The notes under the pieces: generated by a model | The model's input: the letters and a program-made list of their open reading frames with translations, nothing else | What the model was told of the DNA's origin: nothing | Database searches by the model: none | Shown: in pieces, positions 8,221-16,927 of the stretch | How positions within the stretch are numbered: the stretch's first letter is position 1 | Layout of the letters: every line of letters starts with the position of its first letter | Program-made: the position numbers and the translations under genes | NCBI GenBank assembly: GCA_013112725.1 | Contig: JABFFZ010000068.1 | Coordinates: 1-32,481, forward strand | Direction: 5' to 3' | DNA: 32,481 nucleotides | From: Chloroflexota bacterium | GTDB taxonomy: Bacteria > Chloroflexota > Anaerolineae > Promineifilales > Promineifilaceae

Positions 8221-8253
8221 AAAAGTTCAACTTTTGGGAAAAGTTGAACTTTT
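8221..8253. repeat. 15-bp hairpin upstream of pspA
   Basis: Perfect arms 8221-8235 and 8239-8253 surround a 3-base loop, and each arm ends in four T on its own strand. It lies 62 bases past the stop of the preceding minus-strand gene and 25 bases before the pspA ATG. It may terminate the upstream operon or shape the pspA leader. Confidence 0.8.
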
Positions 8254-8314
8254 TGCACCAGCCGTGCCCATTGTAAAGCATGGTAACAGGTTGAACAAGT
8301 GAAGGCGATATGGT

Positions 8315-9385
8315 TTATTTGCTGTGGTGGTTGAGGTACCAGGCAACGAGAATGGGGATGAAGGCAGCTACGGCCGTGACCACCGCCACCACAAACAGCA
8401 GCCCCGCCATCGCCAGGGCCACTTCATAAACCAATCCCGCCAGGAGCAAGATGAAACTGACAATAAACAGGGCAGCCGCCACCGCGCCAATAGCCAACGA
8501 CCCGCGGCGCGCCTTTTTCATGGAAGCCAGGCGGCGGCCCACCAACCGCCCCGTCTGCCCATGAATGGTGAGCGTATGGGTCTTGCCGTTGTCGTCCATG
8601 TAATAGGTGGTGTAGATGGGGTAAAGCAGTTGTGTCCAATGGGTGTTGGTAAAGTGGGGCTGCCAGTGGTATTGGCGAATGTGGTTGGCTGCCGCTGCCT
8701 GCCGGCACTCATCGCGGGCAGCCTGCATCAGAGCGATCTGGGCGTCGGGAAAGGCGTCGTCTGGCGGGCGGTTGGGCAGGCGGGCGAAGGCGCGGGTCAA
8801 CACGTCGGGCTGGTACGGCCGTGCGCTCTGCCGATCAAACCGTCCCACCTGTTTTTCAATGGCTGCCTGCTCTTCTAAGGCCGGCGCCACCTGATTGTCA
8901 TAGTGACGCTGCAATGTGCCCACCCGTGGCTCCCAGCGGATGCGCGTCTCTTTCACCTGGCGCGTGTGCCAGCGGTTATTTTGATACTCTTCCTGATGGC
9001 TGACCACCTGATAATCAAACCCCATCTCCGCCTGCCATTGGGCCTGCACGTCCGCGTCCACCAGCCAGAGAGGTAAATAGAGGGGTTGCAGACGGCCGTT
9101 TAACCGTTCCCCCCGCAAATCTGCTGGCGCAAACCAGGCGCTTTTGGCAAAAGCCAACAATTTTTGTTGCGCCTGCCGCGAATCCACTTGAAAGGGCAAA
9201 ACCAGTTCCGGCGGGTGGGTATAGACAGGTTTATTCGCCGTTTCGTCCAGCGCTGCCAGCGCCGCCGCACCACAATGCGGGCAACATTCAGGCAGACGCG
9301 ATGGCGGCAGCACATACAGCCAATCACACGACCCACACCCGGCCAGCGCCACGTCTGTTTGCCAATCAGATAGCCAGTTTTCCAT
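8315..9385 (-). CDS. Zinc-ribbon membrane protein, paralogue of upstream neighbour
   Basis: The protein (356 residues from the ATG at 9385) has an N-terminal zinc ribbon with CGSC at about 17-20 and CPHC roughly 14 residues later. A mixed middle region and two hydrophobic C-terminal segments follow. It parallels the 9385-10662 product closely: both contain a LPFQVD segment, a trimmed 'LYLPLWLVDA'/'IYVPAWTFDA' strand, a repeated Arg/Trp-rich patch, a 'LYPIYTTYY'/'LLPLYIAVYH' strand, a 'GQTGRLVGRR'/'GQNGQITGQR' turn and terminal helices. The stop of the upstream gene and this ATG share one base (TGATG), implying coupling. A TTG one codon earlier is unlikely. It resembles proteins annotated as TFIIB-type zinc-ribbon near PspA. 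Function unknown. Confidence 0.82.
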   Translation of the reverse strand: MENWLSDWQTDVALAGCGSCDWLYVLPPSRLPECCPHCGAAALAALDETANKPVYTHPPELVLPFQVDSRQAQQKLLAFAKSAWFAPADLRGERLNGRLQPLYLPLWLVDADVQAQWQAEMGFDYQVVSHQEEYQNNRWHTRQVKETRIRWEPRVGTLQRHYDNQVAPALEEQAAIEKQVGRFDRQSARPYQPDVLTRAFARLPNRPPDDAFPDAQIALMQAARDECRQAAAANHIRQYHWQPHFTNTHWTQLLYPIYTTYYMDDNGKTHTLTIHGQTGRLVGRRLASMKKARRGSLAIGAVAAALFIVSFILLLAGLVYEVALAMAGLLFVVAVVTAVAAFIPILVAWYLNHHSK

Positions 9386-10662
9386 CAAACATCATCCATT
9401 TTTTGTGCCTGTGACACGGTGATCCCGGTAAAAATCAAAGCGATGAGCGCCAGCCCAAAGGTGACAAAAAGCACCACATTGCCATTGGCATTTCCCGCCA
9501 CCAGCAGCCAGGTAGCCAGCAGACCCAACAGCAGCGCCGGCAAAAAGGCCGCGCCAATCGCCAGCAGAATCTTCCGCCAATCCACCGGTCGCTGCCCGGT
9601 AATTTGCCCATTCTGCCCATTGGCCAGCAGTTGGTACGGTTGGTTGTTGTAATGGTAAACGGCTATGTAGAGTGGCAGCAGAATGTAACGCCAGCTTTCG
9701 TCACGAAAGTCCAGGTTCATGCTGAAGTTGCGCATATGCCGGGAGGTGGCCTGACGCTGGCACGCTTCTTTGGTTTGGGCGCGCATGGTTTGCCGGGCGC
9801 GTTCCCAGGCGGCGTCCAGGGATACGTCATAGGCTTGGGCCTGAATACCCGCCAGATAACGGGGTTCATAGGCCACCAGTTGAGCCAGATCAACGTGGCG
9901 TATCTGGTTAAGCAGCACCGGGCTGAGATTACTGGCGCCATTGATCAACAAATCATCAAAAGTGAGCGTGGCCCGGCCCGATTCCCAACGCCATTCGGTG
10001 TATGTTTGTGTGCGCCGGTTCTTGCCAATGCCAACGGTGCGGGTGCGGGTGTGGGCCACTTCGGCTTTCCAGTCGGCACTGGTTTGAGCATCAAACGTCC
10101 AGGCAGGCACATAAATGGGGGTGAATTGTGTGCCGTGCGCCAGCTGTTGCAGGTCTTTGGGCAGCAGCCAACTGTTGCCTAACCAGGCCGCAGTCCGTCG
10201 CCGCAGGGTATCTGCGTCTACCTGGAACGGCAGCAGAAAGCGAGGGCGCAGCACGTCTTGGGGCGCTTTTACCTGCACGACCTGGTTGGAGTGGCAGAAG
10301 GGGCAGCTATGGGTGAGCATGTCGGTGGCAATGGTGACATGGGCGTTGCAGCGGTTACAGGCCAGTTCTTTACGCTCGATGCCCCAACCTTGGGTTACCC
10401 GTGCCATTGTCTCTATGGTGAATTCAAACTGCTGCGCCCCCTTGCCCACCAGGTTGGCCTGGGGCGCTTCATAGTAGCCACAGTGGGTGCAGGTAAGGCT
10501 GCCGCTATCGGTGCTAAAGGCGGTGGTGGCGTCACATTGCGGGCAGTGGAATTGAACCACTTCCTGGTATTGTTCGTCTGGTGGTTTGGGCATCCAGACC
10601 TCTATGCCGGGCACGGCCGTTTCCGTGCGCATGTATCCTGGTGGGGGAAAGGTTGGCGTCAT
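9385..10662 (-). CDS. Double zinc-ribbon membrane protein
   Basis: The 425-residue protein carries two zinc ribbons: CPQC/CTHC around residues 40-62 and CNRC/CPFC around 100-123. A long soluble region with the LPFQVDADTLRRR segment follows, and two transmembrane segments end the protein. It is the longer paralogue of the downstream gene, which has only one ribbon, so the pair looks like a tandem duplication with loss or gain of a ribbon. GGAG lies about ten bases before the ATG at 10662; a TTG directly in front is an unlikely start. It starts 53 bases after the two-component gene stop. Probably a membrane complex with its paralogue, linked to PspA (inference). Confidence 0.82.
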   Translation of the reverse strand: MTPTFPPPGYMRTETAVPGIEVWMPKPPDEQYQEVVQFHCPQCDATTAFSTDSGSLTCTHCGYYEAPQANLVGKGAQQFEFTIETMARVTQGWGIERKELACNRCNAHVTIATDMLTHSCPFCHSNQVVQVKAPQDVLRPRFLLPFQVDADTLRRRTAAWLGNSWLLPKDLQQLAHGTQFTPIYVPAWTFDAQTSADWKAEVAHTRTRTVGIGKNRRTQTYTEWRWESGRATLTFDDLLINGASNLSPVLLNQIRHVDLAQLVAYEPRYLAGIQAQAYDVSLDAAWERARQTMRAQTKEACQRQATSRHMRNFSMNLDFRDESWRYILLPLYIAVYHYNNQPYQLLANGQNGQITGQRPVDWRKILLAIGAAFLPALLLGLLATWLLVAGNANGNVVLFVTFGLALIALIFTGITVSQAQKMDDV

Positions 10663-10714
10663 CAATCTTTACTCCGGGGCGTCCACTCAAACACGGGATG
10701 CGCAATCGGCGCTC

Positions 10715-13021
10715 TCAGGTGGGGACGTGGATGGGCAGGGTGATGGTGAAACAACTGCCGCTTTCAGGGGAGGAGTGGCCGCTGAGACGGCCGTGATGCA
10801 GCGCCACATACTGTTTGACAATATACAGGCTGGCGGCATAGTCGGGGGCTTCAATCAGGTTGATCTCATCGGACATGAGAACTTGCTGGAAGCAGGCCAA
10901 TGCTGACGCCTGTAAGGGGGCGACGGCCGTAACCGATACCTGCACTTCTTCATCCTGCTGGCTGAGCGATATGTGGGCGGCAGGTGGTCGGGTTTCTGCC
11001 TGGGTGATGCTAAACTTTAACAGGCGTTCGATACAGTCAGACAACATGCGGGAATTGCCAAAGATGGTGGGGGCTTCGGGCAGGAAGGCGCAGGTGACCA
11101 CTGTGTCAGGGTGGTACTGACGGCCGTATACCTGGCTTAACTCATACAGCAGCATGCCAAACGCGGCAATGGGCTGCGCTTCCCAGGTGTAGGAAACGGT
11201 AGCTTCGCCGGTTTGCAGCTCGGCCAGGGTAATCAAATCCTTCACCAGATCGTTCAGACGTTCACTCCCTCTTTTGATTTCAACCAGGGAAGCGGCCAGT
11301 TCTTCTGGCGACTCAACGCCGTCTAGTCCCTGGGCCAGTTTGAGGGTGTGAACATTGACGGCCGTCAGGGGCTGCATCATTTCCCGCGTGACCAGGTTCA
11401 AAATTCCCCGCTTCAGTTCCTCAAAATCAGCCTGTGCCAACTGCTGCGATTGGAAATGTTTGTCCAGACGTTTTTCCACCAGTTTTAGCACATCATCCGG
11501 TTCATAGGGCTTGATGATGTATTCTTCCACGCCCAGCCGCCGGCCTTTGTATTCGTCTTGTTTTTCGCCTTTGGCCGTTAGAAAGATAAAGGGAATATGC
11601 ACCCAGTGCGGATTTTCGCGTACCGTTTGCAGGAATTGGTACCCGTCCATTTGGGGCATCATAATGTCAGAAATAATTAAATCTGGCTGATAGTTTTGTA
11701 AAATATCTAGCCCTTCACGGCCGTTTGTGGCTGTTAAGATGTGCAGGTCATACCGTCCCTCAAAAAGCATAAGCAAATCGGCCAGACCGTATAACAGGTT
11801 TTCTTCGTCTTCCACCAGCAGCAAAGTGGCCGGGATACGGTTATTGGCCGGTCGCGCTGGCGGTTCCCCCTCGGACGCATAAATAGGCAACAGTACGGTA
11901 AAAACGCTGCCTTTATTCTCTTCACTTTGCAACAGAATACGGCCGTGGTGCAGTTCCACCAGATCGCGGGCAATAGTCAGCCCTATGCCCGCCCCCTGCT
12001 GCTCCATCAACGACCGGTTATACTGCTCAAATAAATCAAAAATTCGCTCATGCATGGCCGCGGGAATACCCAACCCCGTGTCACTAAAGGCCACGCCCAC
12101 CTCGCGCCCTTGTGTAAAAACCGTCACCTGCACCAGCCGCTCACGGTCTCTCACCGGTTCCGTAAACTTGATGGCATTGTTCAGCAGTGCGTCAAAAGCC
12201 GTTTGCAGCCCGGCCGCATCACCCCAAAAAGAGGGCGCCCGCGCCGCCGGTTCAAAGAGTAGGGCCACCTGTTCCTCATCGGCAAACGGCCGTTGCCCAT
12301 CAATGACTGCCTGTACCAGGCCATTCAAGTCGTCAATCCGGTGGCGACGCTGCGCAAACTGTTGCGCCATCATGCCGCTGCGCAGTTCAATAACCTGAAT
12401 CAGCGCGCTCACCAGATTCGTCAGCCGCACACAACCCGTTTGAATCCCATGCAAATACTCGCCATAATTCCGGTCAGCCTGGCGTGTTTCCAGACTACTC
12501 AGGTAACGATCCAGCATATCGTAATATGCCGTCACGTAAGTGAGCGGTGTTCTAAACTCATGGTTTAGAATCTGCATCATATTCTTTTTCAGCGACTCCA
12601 GGGTTTGCTCCCGACGTTTGCGCCGCTCAAAACTACGATCCAACTGCGTCTGGATCAATTCGGTCAATTCTCTCATCACAAAAGGTTTGGTCAGATACAA
12701 GTCGGCGTCGCTCAACCGCCCCTTGCGCACATCTGTTTCTTTCCCTCGCGCCGTCAGAAAAACAAAAGGAATGTGCGTCCAATCCGGGTTTTGGCGCACG
12801 TAGCGCAGGAATTCAAAACCATCCATGCCCGGCATCATAATATCGGACACAATTAAATCCACCGGCTGCTGCCTCATCATCTCCAGTGCGATCTGCCCAT
12901 TCTCGGCTTTTACGGCGCGCAAATGGTAGCGAGAGGGGAACATCTCCAGGGCATCGGTTATGCCATTCAGCATATCCAGATCATCTTCTACAATGAGAAT
13001 GGTCACCACACGACTTTTCAT
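10715..13021 (-). CDS. Hybrid signalling protein: REC - histidine kinase - REC - degenerate kinase
   Basis: The 768-residue protein has four modules. Receiver 1 (about 5-125) has Asp60, Thr90 and Lys112. A histidine kinase (about 140-382) has the H-box LNHEFRTPL with His154, N-box LLNNAIKF, DTGLGIP and GAGIGL. Receiver 2 (about 398-520) has Asp452 and KP near 504. A second HisKA/ATPase-like region (about 535-768) has lost the phosphorylated His (VTREMMQPL) and shows no clear N- or G-box, so it looks like a pseudokinase. No transmembrane or DNA-binding domain is visible, so output must be through partners. The ATG at 13021 follows TATAAT by six bases. An earlier in-frame start would lie upstream of that promoter and is unlikely. 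Confidence 0.9.
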   Translation of the reverse strand: MKSRVVTILIVEDDLDMLNGITDALEMFPSRYHLRAVKAENGQIALEMMRQQPVDLIVSDIMMPGMDGFEFLRYVRQNPDWTHIPFVFLTARGKETDVRKGRLSDADLYLTKPFVMRELTELIQTQLDRSFERRKRREQTLESLKKNMMQILNHEFRTPLTYVTAYYDMLDRYLSSLETRQADRNYGEYLHGIQTGCVRLTNLVSALIQVIELRSGMMAQQFAQRRHRIDDLNGLVQAVIDGQRPFADEEQVALLFEPAARAPSFWGDAAGLQTAFDALLNNAIKFTEPVRDRERLVQVTVFTQGREVGVAFSDTGLGIPAAMHERIFDLFEQYNRSLMEQQGAGIGLTIARDLVELHHGRILLQSEENKGSVFTVLLPIYASEGEPPARPANNRIPATLLLVEDEENLLYGLADLLMLFEGRYDLHILTATNGREGLDILQNYQPDLIISDIMMPQMDGYQFLQTVRENPHWVHIPFIFLTAKGEKQDEYKGRRLGVEEYIIKPYEPDDVLKLVEKRLDKHFQSQQLAQADFEELKRGILNLVTREMMQPLTAVNVHTLKLAQGLDGVESPEELAASLVEIKRGSERLNDLVKDLITLAELQTGEATVSYTWEAQPIAAFGMLLYELSQVYGRQYHPDTVVTCAFLPEAPTIFGNSRMLSDCIERLLKFSITQAETRPPAAHISLSQQDEEVQVSVTAVAPLQASALACFQQVLMSDEINLIEAPDYAASLYIVKQYVALHHGRLSGHSSPESGSCFTITLPIHVPT

Positions 13022-13027
13022 GTGTGC

Positions 13028-13036
13028 ATTATAACA
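13028..13036 (-). promoter_or_regulatory. Extended -10 promoter giving a probable leaderless mRNA
   Basis: On the minus strand TGTTATAAT (TGn plus TATAAT) ends six bases before the ATG at 13021. Transcription starting about seven bases after the -10 box would begin at or next to the start codon. No Shine-Dalgarno sequence is present. No good -35 was found, as is common for extended -10 promoters. Confidence 0.6.
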
Positions 13037-13111
13037 CAAGCCAGAAGGCAAACTGAGAGGAACAAAGTACCCAAACGATGTGAGGCGTGGATAGTGGGGA
13101 GGAAATGCAAA

Positions 13112-13171
13112 AGACCTGACAGGTTCTTTGCTTGTGAGGTTTCGAGTTCTGGTAATAAACCTGTCAGGTCT
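13112..13171 (-). terminator. Inverted repeat after the LPQTG gene, possible terminator
   Basis: Arms 13112-13125 and 13158-13171 (core ACCTGACAGGT / ACCTGTCAGGT) pair over 14 bp and are followed by TTTT on the minus strand, 22 bases after the stop codon at 13193. Each arm is itself nearly palindromic, and a related single arm occurs at 15134-15148. The loop is long (32 bases), so it may be a dispersed repeat that doubles as a terminator. Confidence 0.55.
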
Positions 13172-13192
13172 GGATGATGAAATACCTTCCGC

Positions 13193-13948
13193 CTAATTGG
13201 TGCGCAACCGGTGGGCCGCAAACAGAACCACTACCAGAAGCAAGCCGATCAGGGCAATGCCCCATGTTTCCAGGCCGGTTTGCGGCAGCGCGCCGGTTTG
13301 GGAACCGGCGACTGTGGTTGGTGTGCTGCCGGCGACAATTACGCTGCCACTGCTGCCAGCGCCCGTCTCACCGCTACCACTGTCGGCAACGGCCGTGCCG
13401 CCACTGTCACTACCAGTACCACTGCCGGCAACGGCCGTGCCCAGGATAATGGTGCCGGGAACACCTTCACCCCCTGTGCCCGCTGCCGTATCCTCCCCAC
13501 CATCCGTGCCCGCTTCTGCCCCATCACCTGTTCCGTCGCCTGTTTCCGCGCCATCCGTAGCCCCATCTTCGCCCTCACCCCCCACCGAACCCAATACGCT
13601 GGTTGGCGTGGCGGTGGCTGCTTCGGCCACCGCGGTTGGCGTGCTGGTATTGGTGGCCTGGGGTTCCGGCGTTTGCGTGGGCGCTGCCTGCGCCGTTTCT
13701 GTTTGGATAATGAACTGGGCGATGGCCGTGTTTGTTACCATTACAATTGCATTTTGTGTTTCGATGGCCGAAATCTCGGTTGAATTGGTTGTGCCGCGAT
13801 TGCCCAGCATCATCAACACGACCACACAGGCGGCGGCTAACACAAACACGGTGATCAAGGCCCCTGCGGCCATCAAAAATGGCCGGTTACTTGATGCACT
13901 TCCTTCCTCTTCTACCAGATACTCATCATCCGCGAATTCATCTTCCAT
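13193..13948 (-). CDS. LPQTG-tailed, Thr/Gly-rich surface protein
   Basis: The 251-residue protein has an acidic N-terminus, a transmembrane segment at about 25-48, a Thr/Pro/Ala-rich stalk (PTQTPEPQ, TSTPTAVAEA) and a long Gly/Asp/Ser-rich low-complexity region. It ends in LPQTG, a hydrophobic helix and the charged tail HRLRTN. This is the layout of a sortase cell-wall sorting signal, which is unusual for Chloroflexota. The N-terminal helix lacks a clear signal-peptidase site, so it may be anchored at both ends. No sortase gene lies in the window. GGAGG precedes the ATG. It trails the large operon by about 70 bases and may be cotranscribed with it. Confidence 0.75.
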   Translation of the reverse strand: MEDEFADDEYLVEEEGSASSNRPFLMAAGALITVFVLAAACVVVLMMLGNRGTTNSTEISAIETQNAIVMVTNTAIAQFIIQTETAQAAPTQTPEPQATNTSTPTAVAEAATATPTSVLGSVGGEGEDGATDGAETGDGTGDGAEAGTDGGEDTAAGTGGEGVPGTIILGTAVAGSGTGSDSGGTAVADSGSGETGAGSSGSVIVAGSTPTTVAGSQTGALPQTGLETWGIALIGLLLVVVLFAAHRLRTN

Positions 13949-14017
13949 TGGTTGCCTCCATTTAACCCGGCAGTGGCGCGGTCAAAAAAAGACCGGTCAC
14001 AGCGAGAATAATGACTC

Positions 14018-15076
14018 CTAAATAATAACGTCTACATTGGCAAAGGGCGTGAAGACCACCTGCCCATCGGCCAGACGAATGTTGGCGCCTGGCGCTTTAG
14101 CGCCGGTTGCCAACAATTGTGACAGCGTAAAAATTTCGGCTACTTCCCCGGTTTGCCCCACAAAAGGGGCACGCAGCAGGCGCACTTTTTGTCCAATTTG
14201 CAGCGGTTTGTTGGCCTGCACGGCTTCGCTGCTGGGGGTTGCTGGTTCGGGGATAATGATCTCCGGTCGTTGCCCCCGGCTGGCATCATAATTGGCAAAA
14301 AGGGAAGTTTCGCGCCCTTCTACTTGCTGCAGCAGGTTAAAAATAATAGGGGACATGCTTTGTTTGCCAACGCCATCGGTCAAAATAATAGGGTAGTTCA
14401 ATTGGTAAGCAGCGTCGCATAAATCAGCGGTCATGCTGCCGGCAATGATTCCGGCTACGGCCATTTCTTGCGCCAGGTGCAGCACTTCTATATGTTCTAG
14501 CCTGCCCACTGCCAAAATGTGTTTGTTGACATCATCGGTTAGTTGATCTTTGGCTAAGAAGCCGTTATTGCTGCGAGATATGATCTTCAACTTGCCGTGG
14601 TTTTCTTTGCGTGATCCCCAAATTCCTTGAATGAAAGCGCCGTAGGTTTCAATGACAACACCTCTGTCGCCCACATGGCTGACCACTTTGCCAGAAACCA
14701 GGGCAGGTGTTTCTACCCACTCGGCGGTTTGTTGGATGAAGATACGGCCGTTAATAACATCATACAACTTACCGGCCACAGGTGATAAAACCTGCCGGGC
14801 GCGCAGCCCTTTTTTCTTTGCCAGAACGGTACCTTCATCTACCGCTGCATTATTTTCTACCTCCATAAGCGCGTTCACCTTTTCCGGAGACACGTCTAAG
14901 ATCTGGCCGGCATCTACGATGGCAAAAACGGTTTGCAGCGGCGTGCGAGCAACGATCTGGCCGGGGCTGACTTCCGTGCCGATTTTTACAATCATTTCGC
15001 CACTTTGCGGCAAAACCCGTTCGCGGCGAATTTTCATATGCGGTTGAATAATGGTTGTGCGCGTATAATGTTCCAT
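14018..15076 (-). CDS. Conserved protein with barrel-sandwich and KOW-like parts, partner of MutL-type ATPase
   Basis: The 352-residue protein has an N-terminal stretch (VLPQSGEMIVKIGTEVSPGQ) resembling barrel-sandwich hybrid domains as in RnfC or lipoyl-type folds, but without a modified-lysine motif. A middle segment has a second similar strand pattern (LSPVAGKLYDVINGRIFI). The last ~60 residues contain IGQKVRLLRAPFVGQTGEV, a KOW-like turn. No transmembrane helix or signal peptide is visible. It follows the MutL-type gene by 85 bases on the same strand. No strong ribosome-binding site precedes the ATG at 15076, and an internal ATG at 15037 has none either. Function unknown; an adaptor for the ATPase is inferred from position only. 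Confidence 0.7.
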   Translation of the reverse strand: MEHYTRTTIIQPHMKIRRERVLPQSGEMIVKIGTEVSPGQIVARTPLQTVFAIVDAGQILDVSPEKVNALMEVENNAAVDEGTVLAKKKGLRARQVLSPVAGKLYDVINGRIFIQQTAEWVETPALVSGKVVSHVGDRGVVIETYGAFIQGIWGSRKENHGKLKIISRSNNGFLAKDQLTDDVNKHILAVGRLEHIEVLHLAQEMAVAGIIAGSMTADLCDAAYQLNYPIILTDGVGKQSMSPIIFNLLQQVEGRETSLFANYDASRGQRPEIIIPEPATPSSEAVQANKPLQIGQKVRLLRAPFVGQTGEVAEIFTLSQLLATGAKAPGANIRLADGQVVFTPFANVDVII

Positions 15077-15133
15077 GATTGTTCGCAGACCTGATCTGTT
15101 TATATTCGTTCAATTTGAAACGCTACCGGTCAA

Positions 15134-15148
15134 AAACCTGTCAGGCCT
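15134..15148. repeat. Single arm of the ACCTGTCAGG repeat
   Basis: These 15 bases match the right arm at 13157-13171 except for one position. They lie in the 85-base gap between the MutL-type gene and the next gene. No second arm was found here. Confidence 0.6.
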
Positions 15149-15161
15149 TGTTTCTCATTCA

Positions 15162-16925
15162 TCAACCACCCAAATCCCACTGCCATTTACGCATCAGACT
15201 GCACCGGTCATGGGGATCACGCGGCAGGGTCAACGGCCGTCCGCGGGCGTCAATGACCAGGCCACCCACCAAACCGCCTGTCAGCGTCAGCGTTTTTCCC
15301 TGGCCGGGGCCAAACCCAATATCAAAACGCCCTATTGGTTTCACCATCACCTGGGCTTCCTGCCCGGGTGCAATGGGAAACACTTCAATCTTGCCAAATT
15401 CAATTTCTCCTTCAAACCGGGCGGTTGGTGATTCAATGACAATGTCTAGCACCTTTTTGCCCGGCTGCCCTTTGCCTGCCGGGGCAATTACCCATCCTAA
15501 TTCTGAAAGCACCCCGGCGGCCAACGTCTGCACCACAACCAGTGGTTGGTGGGCGGCCAACACCCCCAACGGCGGCAAAACGCCATATTGGTCCAAACCC
15601 ACTGAAAATATGCCGGTTGGTTGCAGGGCATCGAGCAACAGCAGCATCACCTGGCCCGGACGGGGCGCTCTGGCAAAAACAGCGCCATGCACCAACAGCC
15701 GGTCAAAGGCAGGCGCATGCGGCGCCTGACCGTTTGACGTCCAATGCCATTCAACGGCCGTAGACTGCAAAGCGCAGTGCAACATGGCCCGCGCCGCTGC
15801 CTGTTCCAGATGCAAATCCGCTTCCGTTAGCGGAATTGTTTGGGGATGGAGCGATTTGTTAACCAGATAGTTGGCTACGTCCGGTTCATCCATCTCATCC
15901 GGTAGCCAGCGCATGATGTTGTCTACGGCCGTGTGCCGCAGCAAATGGGCCATCGGCTCACCCATGCCCAAATCCGTGCGCACAGAGAGATGCACCTGGC
16001 CCGCCTGGGCCATCACCAGGGTGGTGCTGTTACTGCCCAAATCAATACCTAATACCCGCTGTTCCTGCCCGGCATAATAGTGGCAAATATGGGCAAACGC
16101 CCGTGCGGTGGGCAGTGTGGGAAAACCGGCCCACTCACTTAACTCATGGATGCCCGGCAAATTTTGAATTTTAATATCCTCATACAACTCCTCCGCCAGC
16201 CGCATCACATCATCCAATTGCTCTGTTGCCAGATCGGGGCGGATGTTGTTCGCCATATGCAAATGGGCGTTCTCCTCCAGCAGCTCCCGTACCTGTTCCC
16301 GCAGTTTCAAATTGCCCGCGTACAGCACATGGGGCAGTTGGCTGTTGGACAGCACCATGGCCGCTATCACTACCACTTCCACCAGCCGCAGTAAACGCTC
16401 TTCAGCGCCACCATCCGTGCCACCGGCGATGGTAATGAGGTCAGGGCGGCTTTGGATGACGGCCGTAATCTGTTTCGCTTCCGGGCGGGTATCGGCCAGA
16501 CTCACCACCTCCACCTCTTGCACATAAATCGTGCGCAGCGCCTTGCGCAGACTGGCCAGACTCATCTCGTCATACAACCCCACCAACACCGTTTTTAACG
16601 GTGAAGGCGCGCTGACAACCATAGCAAAATGGTCAACCCCAGAGCCATCCTTGCGTGGGGGGCGAATCAGATGCCCCCGTTCATTGAGCAATTTCCGGCC
16701 TGTTATCTCTGAGATGCGGCCTATCCCCTGCTGCACACTGGTCATCACATCCAGCCAGGGCAGCCGGGCGGTGGTGGGCACAGAAGCACAGGCTACCAAC
16801 CGGTAACTGCCATCTACGGTATCAATCAAGATTACCGTCGTGTTGGTGGTTCCAATGTCGGCCAGGACAAATGATTTTTCCAGGTCATCTATTTCCTGGA
16901 TGGGCTTTTCTTCCAATTCAGCCAT
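15162..16925 (-). CDS. MutL/GlmL-family ASKHA ATPase
   Basis: The 587-residue protein matches the glutamate mutase MutL family (ASKHA ATPases). It has the phosphate-binding motif DIGTTNTT at 23-30, a GGTDGG loop at 168-173 and a second phosphate motif LGIDLGSNSTT at 292-302. In clostridia the family member sits between the two subunits of B12-dependent glutamate mutase, but neither subunit is present here. Instead it is embedded among membrane and zinc-ribbon proteins, so a different role is likely, such as an actin-like or PilM-like ATPase acting at the membrane (inference). The ATG at 16925 was chosen because the upstream gene stops two bases earlier; a longer frame would overlap that gene by over 150 bases. 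Confidence 0.85.
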   Translation of the reverse strand: MAELEEKPIQEIDDLEKSFVLADIGTTNTTVILIDTVDGSYRLVACASVPTTARLPWLDVMTSVQQGIGRISEITGRKLLNERGHLIRPPRKDGSGVDHFAMVVSAPSPLKTVLVGLYDEMSLASLRKALRTIYVQEVEVVSLADTRPEAKQITAVIQSRPDLITIAGGTDGGAEERLLRLVEVVVIAAMVLSNSQLPHVLYAGNLKLREQVRELLEENAHLHMANNIRPDLATEQLDDVMRLAEELYEDIKIQNLPGIHELSEWAGFPTLPTARAFAHICHYYAGQEQRVLGIDLGSNSTTLVMAQAGQVHLSVRTDLGMGEPMAHLLRHTAVDNIMRWLPDEMDEPDVANYLVNKSLHPQTIPLTEADLHLEQAAARAMLHCALQSTAVEWHWTSNGQAPHAPAFDRLLVHGAVFARAPRPGQVMLLLLDALQPTGIFSVGLDQYGVLPPLGVLAAHQPLVVVQTLAAGVLSELGWVIAPAGKGQPGKKVLDIVIESPTARFEGEIEFGKIEVFPIAPGQEAQVMVKPIGRFDIGFGPGQGKTLTLTGGLVGGLVIDARGRPLTLPRDPHDRCSLMRKWQWDLGG

Positions 16926-16927
16926 GG

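Noticed and set aside
8324..8878. Plus-strand frame opposite the zinc-ribbon gene
   Set aside because: Shadow of a gene whose paralogue alignment is clear on the minus strand.
13197..14021. 274-codon Ala/Ser/Val-rich plus-strand frame
   Set aside because: Opposite strand of the low-complexity LPQTG gene; repeated Thr/Gly codons keep the other strand open.
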